Assembly: GCA_947628185.1 (NCBI GenBank)
Contig: CANQYW010000018.1
Coordinates: forward strand, 1-37,047
DNA from: an uncultured Oscillospiraceae bacterium
GTDB taxonomy: Bacteria; Bacillota; Clostridia; Oscillospirales; Oscillospiraceae
Length of the DNA: 37,047 bases
Direction of reading: 5' to 3'
Shown here: in pieces, positions 33,523 through 37,047 of the stretch
Position numbering within the stretch: the first letter of the stretch is position 1
Layout of the letters: each line of letters starts with the position of its first letter
Position numbers and translations under genes: made by a program
The notes under the pieces: generated by a model
The model's database searches: none
Seen by the model: only the letters and a program-made list of their open reading frames with translations
Told to the model about the DNA's origin: nothing

Positions 33523-34283
33523 TCTTAGCGGTGGATGTGGGCAACAGCAACATAGTTGTGGGCCTCAGTGACGGTCTCCGTTTCCTCGCGGTGGAGCGCC
33601 TGGGCACTGAGCGCGGCGCCACCGAGATAGAGTACGCCGTCAGCATAAAGCGGCTCTTGGAGCTCAAAGGTCTCGGCGGGGAGGCGCTGGAGGACGCCAT
33701 TCTCTCCTCCGTCGTGCCCTCCGCCACCGGGTCGCTCCGCGGCGCGCTGCGGCTCCTCACGGGCCGGGAACCCCTGGTGCTGGCCCCCGGCGTTCGGACG
33801 GGCCTCGATATACGCACCGACGAGCCCTCCGCCGTGGGGGCGGACAGGATAGCGGACGCCGTGGCGGCGAAAACCCTCTACGGCGCGCCCGTCATAATAA
33901 TTGACATGGGCACCGCCAACACCGTCTCGGTGCTGGACGCCCACGGGCGGTTCCTGGGGGGCGTCATCATGCCGGGCCTTCGCCTCTCCGCCGCCGCGCT
34001 GGCGGAGGTCACCTCCCAGCTGCCCCACATCGGCCTGGAGCCCCCCGGGCGCGTCATAGGCCGCAGCACCGTGGAGAGCCTGCGCAGCGGCCTCATCCTC
34101 GGCTGCGCCGCCACCCTCGATAACCTCATCCGCCGCATAGAGGAGGAACTTGGGTACCCCTGCGCGGCAGTTGCCACGGGCGGCATGTGCCCCCTGGTCC
34201 TGCCCCACTGCCGCCGGGCCATCACCCACGCCCCGGACCTCCTGCTCCAGGGCCTCATGACGATATACAAGCTCAATAGATAA
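33519..34283 (+). CDS. coaX: Type III pantothenate kinase
   Basis: Phosphorylates pantothenate, the first committed step of coenzyme A synthesis; the type III enzyme is not inhibited by CoA. 254 residues, normal length. It belongs to the ASKHA fold: phosphate-1 LAVDVGNSNIVVGL (3-16), VGADRIADAVAA with the catalytic-site Asp, and phosphate-2 IDMGTANTVSVLD. It overlaps the S-component gene by four bases, so uptake and phosphorylation are translationally coupled. Confidence 0.95.
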   Translation: MILAVDVGNSNIVVGLSDGLRFLAVERLGTERGATEIEYAVSIKRLLELKGLGGEALEDAILSSVVPSATGSLRGALRLLTGREPLVLAPGVRTGLDIRTDEPSAVGADRIADAVAAKTLYGAPVIIIDMGTANTVSVLDAHGRFLGGVIMPGLRLSAAALAEVTSQLPHIGLEPPGRVIGRSTVESLRSGLILGCAATLDNLIRRIEEELGYPCAAVATGGMCPLVLPHCRRAITHAPDLLLQGLMTIYKLNR

Positions 34284-34289
34284 AAATAG

Positions 34290-34320
34290 GCCGCCCAGCG
34301 CTTTTTTAGTGCTGGACGGC
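34290..34320. terminator. Terminator between convergent coaX and gltD
   Basis: GCCGCCCAGCGC (34290-34301) pairs with GTGCTGGACGGC (34309-34320) with mismatches, around a T-rich loop. Leftward, CCTATTTTT follows; rightward the tail is GATTTATAT. Confidence 0.6.
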
Positions 34321-34331
34321 GATTTATATGC

Positions 34332-35786
34332 TCACCTATTAGTATTAAACATCTCATCCACTTCCCGGGCGGCGGCGCGGCCCTCATGGATGGCCCACAC
34401 AACGAGGGATTGGCCCCGGCGCATGTCGCCGGCGGCGAACACCTTGGGGACGGATGTGGCGTGGCCGCCGGGGGCGGTGCTAAGACACGTCCTCTCGTTT
34501 CGCTCCGCGCCGAATGCCTCCGGCACGTAGCTCTCTGGGCCCAAAAATCCCGCCGCTATGAGGAGGAGCCCGCATTTTAGCTCCTGCTCCGTGCCCTCCA
34601 CGGGGATTGACACGGCGCGGCCCTCCCGCACCTCGCGGCGGAGGCCCACGGTGACGACGGCCCGGACGGACCCGTCCTCCCCGGGCAGTATCTCCCGCAC
34701 TGTGCGCTCGTAGAGCCTGGGGTCCCGGCCAAATATAGCCGCGGCCTCCTCCTGGCCGTAACCTGTCCTCTCCACCCTCGGCCACTCGGGCCAGGCGTTA
34801 CTACGGGTGAGGGGCGGGCGCGGCATCATCTCAAGCTGGGTGACGGAGACGGCCCCCTCCCGGATGGCGGTGGCCACGCAGTCGTTGCCGGTGTCGCCGC
34901 CGCCAACTATTATGACGTCCTTCCCATAGGCGGTGTCCGGCGTATTACCCGCAAGGAGCGCCCTTGTGGCGGAAGTTAGGTAGTCCACAGCGAACATGAC
35001 GCCCCGGCTCTCCCGGCCTGGGACGGTAATGTCCCGGGGGTTCTTGGCCCCGCAGCAGAGGATGACGGCGTCAAACTCCCGCGTTAAATCCTCCGCCGGG
35101 ATGTCTCTCCCCACGTCCGCGCCAAAGCGGAACATAACGCCCTCCCGCTCCATGAGCTCCCGGCGGCGCTCCACCACGGACTTATCGAGTTTCATATTTG
35201 GTATGCCGTACATGAGGAGCCCCCCGGCCCGGTCCTCCCGCTCGAAGACCGTCACGTTGTGGCCCCGCTGATTTAGTACGTCCGCCGCCGCGAGGCCCGC
35301 CGGCCCCGCGCCCACCACCGCCACGCGCTTATCCGTGCGCAGCGACGGCGCCCGGGGTTTCAGGTACCCCAGGCGGAAGGCGTCCTCCGCTATGCCCAGC
35401 TCGTTCTCCCGGACGGTCACCGGCTGGCCGTGGAGGCCGCAGGTGCAGGCCGCCTCGCAGAGGGCGGGGCAGACCCGGCCTGTGAACTCCGGGAAGTTAT
35501 TCGTCTTTCGCAGCCTCTCAAAGGCGTAATCTATGTTTCCTGTGTAGACGAGGTCGTTCCACTCCGGCGCTAAATTGTGGAGCGGACAGCCGGTGAAGGC
35601 CCCGCCCAGCTCCATGCCCGACTGGCAGAAGGGCACACCGCAGTCCATGCACCGGCCCCCCTGGCGCTGGCGCTCCGCAAGGGGCAGGGGCTCTTTAAAC
35701 TCGTTAAAGTGCCTCACCCGGCTCTCCGGCGGCTCCTGGGTGTAGTCCGCGCGCTTGAAGTCCAGGAATCCCGTTGTCTTGCCCAT
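34332..35786 (-). CDS. gltD: Glutamate synthase small subunit
   Basis: Supplies NADPH electrons to the large subunit, which makes two glutamates from glutamine and 2-oxoglutarate. 484 residues. The N-terminal Fe-S region has GRCMDCGVPFCQSG, GCPLHN and RVCPALCEAACTC. Then come the FAD-binding VAVVGAGPAGLAAADVLNQRGH and the NADPH-binding VIIVGGGDTGNDCVATA. Its ATG overlaps the gltB stop by one base (TGATG), so subunits are coupled. Confidence 0.96.
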   Translation of the reverse strand: MGKTTGFLDFKRADYTQEPPESRVRHFNEFKEPLPLAERQRQGGRCMDCGVPFCQSGMELGGAFTGCPLHNLAPEWNDLVYTGNIDYAFERLRKTNNFPEFTGRVCPALCEAACTCGLHGQPVTVRENELGIAEDAFRLGYLKPRAPSLRTDKRVAVVGAGPAGLAAADVLNQRGHNVTVFEREDRAGGLLMYGIPNMKLDKSVVERRRELMEREGVMFRFGADVGRDIPAEDLTREFDAVILCCGAKNPRDITVPGRESRGVMFAVDYLTSATRALLAGNTPDTAYGKDVIIVGGGDTGNDCVATAIREGAVSVTQLEMMPRPPLTRSNAWPEWPRVERTGYGQEEAAAIFGRDPRLYERTVREILPGEDGSVRAVVTVGLRREVREGRAVSIPVEGTEQELKCGLLLIAAGFLGPESYVPEAFGAERNERTCLSTAPGGHATSVPKVFAAGDMRRGQSLVVWAIHEGRAAAREVDEMFNTNR

Positions 35787-37047
35787 CAGCCGGCGCCCCC
35801 TCTCGTTATGGCGTAGAATGCCTCCGTCTCGGCCTCCTGGTGGCTCATGCCCCGCTCCTCGAACTGGGAGGTGGCCTTGAGCATCCGCTCGAAGTCCCTG
35901 GGCATTATCTTCTTAAATAGCGCCGCGTTTTTGGGGAAGTCCTCAAGTATCCGCCGGGCGTTCTGGGAGCCCGTGGCCTCAAAGTGGGCCTCTATGAGCT
36001 CACGGAGTTCCTCCAGGTCGTGTTTCTCCGTCACGGGCCCCAGGCTCACCATGGATTTGTTGACCCGCTTATATAGATCCCGGTCCCGGTCGAACACGTA
36101 GGCTATCCCCCCGGACATGCCGGCGGCGAAGTTCCGGCCCGTGGGGCCCAGCACCACCACGCGCCCGCCGGTCATGTACTCACAGCCGTGGTCGCCCACG
36201 CCCTCCACCACCGCGAGGGCCCCGGAGTTCCGGACGGCGAACCGCTCCCCGGCCACGCCCCCAACGAAAGCGCTGCCGCTGGTGGCGCCGTAGAGGGCCA
36301 CGTTCCCGATTATCACGTTCTCCTCCGGCACGTACCTGCCCCCCTCCGGGGCGCGGACGATGAGCTTGCCGCCGGAGAGGCCCTTCCCGAAGTAGTCGTT
36401 GGAGTCCCCGGTGAGGCGCAGCGTCAGCCCCTTTGGTATGAACGCCCCGAAGGACTGTCCCCCGGCCCCGCGGCAGTTGAGGACGTATGTGTCCTCCGGG
36501 AGGGTATTTCTGTATCTTCTCGTTATCTCGGAGCCTATTATGGCCCCGATGGCCCTGTCGCCGTTCCGCACCGGCACGTCGATCTCCTGATGGCGGCGGC
36601 TCGTCACGTCGAGCTCCCCAGAGAGGAGCCGCATGTCGGCTGTGCGCTCTAAGTGGAAGTCGTAGACGGCCTCCCGCTCAAAGTGCTGGGGGACGGAGTA
36701 GTCGCTCCTCAGCACCGGGGCCATATCTACGCTGGCGGCGCGTTTTGTCACCTGGCGCGGCCTCACCCGCAGTAGATCCGTGCGCCCCACCAGGTCCTCC
36801 ACCCGGCGGACGCCCAGTTTTGCCATTATCTCCCGCAGCTCCATCGCCACAAAGCGCATGAAACTCATGACGTACTCCGGTTTCCCGGCGAACCGCCGCC
36901 GGAGCTCCGGGTTCTGGGTGGCTATGCCCATGGGGCAGGTATCGAGGTTGCAGACGCGCATCATGACGCACCCGAGGGAGACGAGAGGGGCCGTCGCGAA
37001 TCCGAACTCCTCCGCCCCCAGCATACATGCTATGGACACGTCCCGGC
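35786..37047 (-). CDS. gltB: Glutamate synthase large subunit, 3' part only
   Basis: The C-terminal 420 residues of a protein that normally has about 1500; the rest lies beyond the right edge, and the frame is open to the edge (RDVSIACMLGAEEFGFATAP). Visible are the end of the FMN/2-oxoglutarate synthase domain with the 3Fe-4S cysteines in CVMMRVCNLDTCPMGIAT, and the complete right-handed beta-helix (GXGXG) C-terminal domain with repeated GG turns (RGAGGQSFGAF, GLSGGKLIV, YMTGGRVVVLG, GMSGGIAYV). The glutaminase domain is outside the window. It is cotranscribed with gltD. Confidence 0.96.
   Translation of the reverse strand, partial: RDVSIACMLGAEEFGFATAPLVSLGCVMMRVCNLDTCPMGIATQNPELRRRFAGKPEYVMSFMRFVAMELREIMAKLGVRRVEDLVGRTDLLRVRPRQVTKRAASVDMAPVLRSDYSVPQHFEREAVYDFHLERTADMRLLSGELDVTSRRHQEIDVPVRNGDRAIGAIIGSEITRRYRNTLPEDTYVLNCRGAGGQSFGAFIPKGLTLRLTGDSNDYFGKGLSGGKLIVRAPEGGRYVPEENVIIGNVALYGATSGSAFVGGVAGERFAVRNSGALAVVEGVGDHGCEYMTGGRVVVLGPTGRNFAAGMSGGIAYVFDRDRDLYKRVNKSMVSLGPVTEKHDLEELRELIEAHFEATGSQNARRILEDFPKNAALFKKIMPRDFERMLKATSQFEERGMSHQEAETEAFYAITRGGAG

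Overview
The window reads as a piece of chromosome from a spore-forming, strictly anaerobic, GC-rich Firmicute, most likely a Clostridia member near the Oscillospirales. The signs are spoIIE and spoIID, an oxygen-independent class III ribonucleotide reductase (nrdD/nrdG), a flavodiiron protein, a Gram-positive sortase with its substrate, strong Shine-Dalgarno sites, and unusually frequent ATA isoleucine codons for such GC-rich DNA. No phage, IS transposase or CRISPR array was seen. Taxonomy is inferred from gene content only.

Layout. Bases 1-1230 are AT-richer and look accessory: a 17-bp direct repeat, a frameshifted TetR-type regulator and a small inverted-repeat element, ending at a tRNA-Leu(UAG). 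Bases 1395-5160 carry a cytoplasmic GH2 glycosidase, a four-domain flavodiiron protein and a tiny membrane protein. A leftward operon (7970 to 5267) encodes a ComEA-like protein, a response regulator, a histidine kinase and a VbhA-type antitoxin without a visible Fic toxin. dacF runs rightward. The region 9696-14487 is the most striking: an LPxTG-type beta-helix adhesin and its sortase lie behind a 450-bp segment bounded by 31-bp inverted repeats. That segment contains a strong promoter that here points away from the adhesin. This looks like a phase-variable promoter switch, captured OFF.

Next come gdhA (leftward), a probable small structured RNA with its own promoter and terminator, and a fusion of an EF-G/TetM-like ribosomal GTPase to a Rae1/YacP-type NYN nuclease. 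Leftward genes follow: an ECF sigma factor with a membrane-bound probable anti-sigma factor, wecB, a small membrane protein and spoIIE. nrdD and nrdG run rightward behind two NrdR-box-like sites. Then come an unknown membrane protein, spoIID and asnB. Next is a coenzyme A cluster (coaBC divergent from an ECF-type S component, probably panT, and coaX), and finally gltD and the 3' part of gltB at the right edge.

How it fits together. gdhA, gltBD and asnB give the window a nitrogen-assimilation theme. coaBC, panT and coaX cover pantothenate uptake and several CoA steps. spoIIE, spoIID and dacF fit sporulation and wall remodelling. The adhesin/sortase pair, wecB and dacF concern the cell surface. 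Many antisense reading frames exist only because the DNA is GC-rich, and they were ignored.
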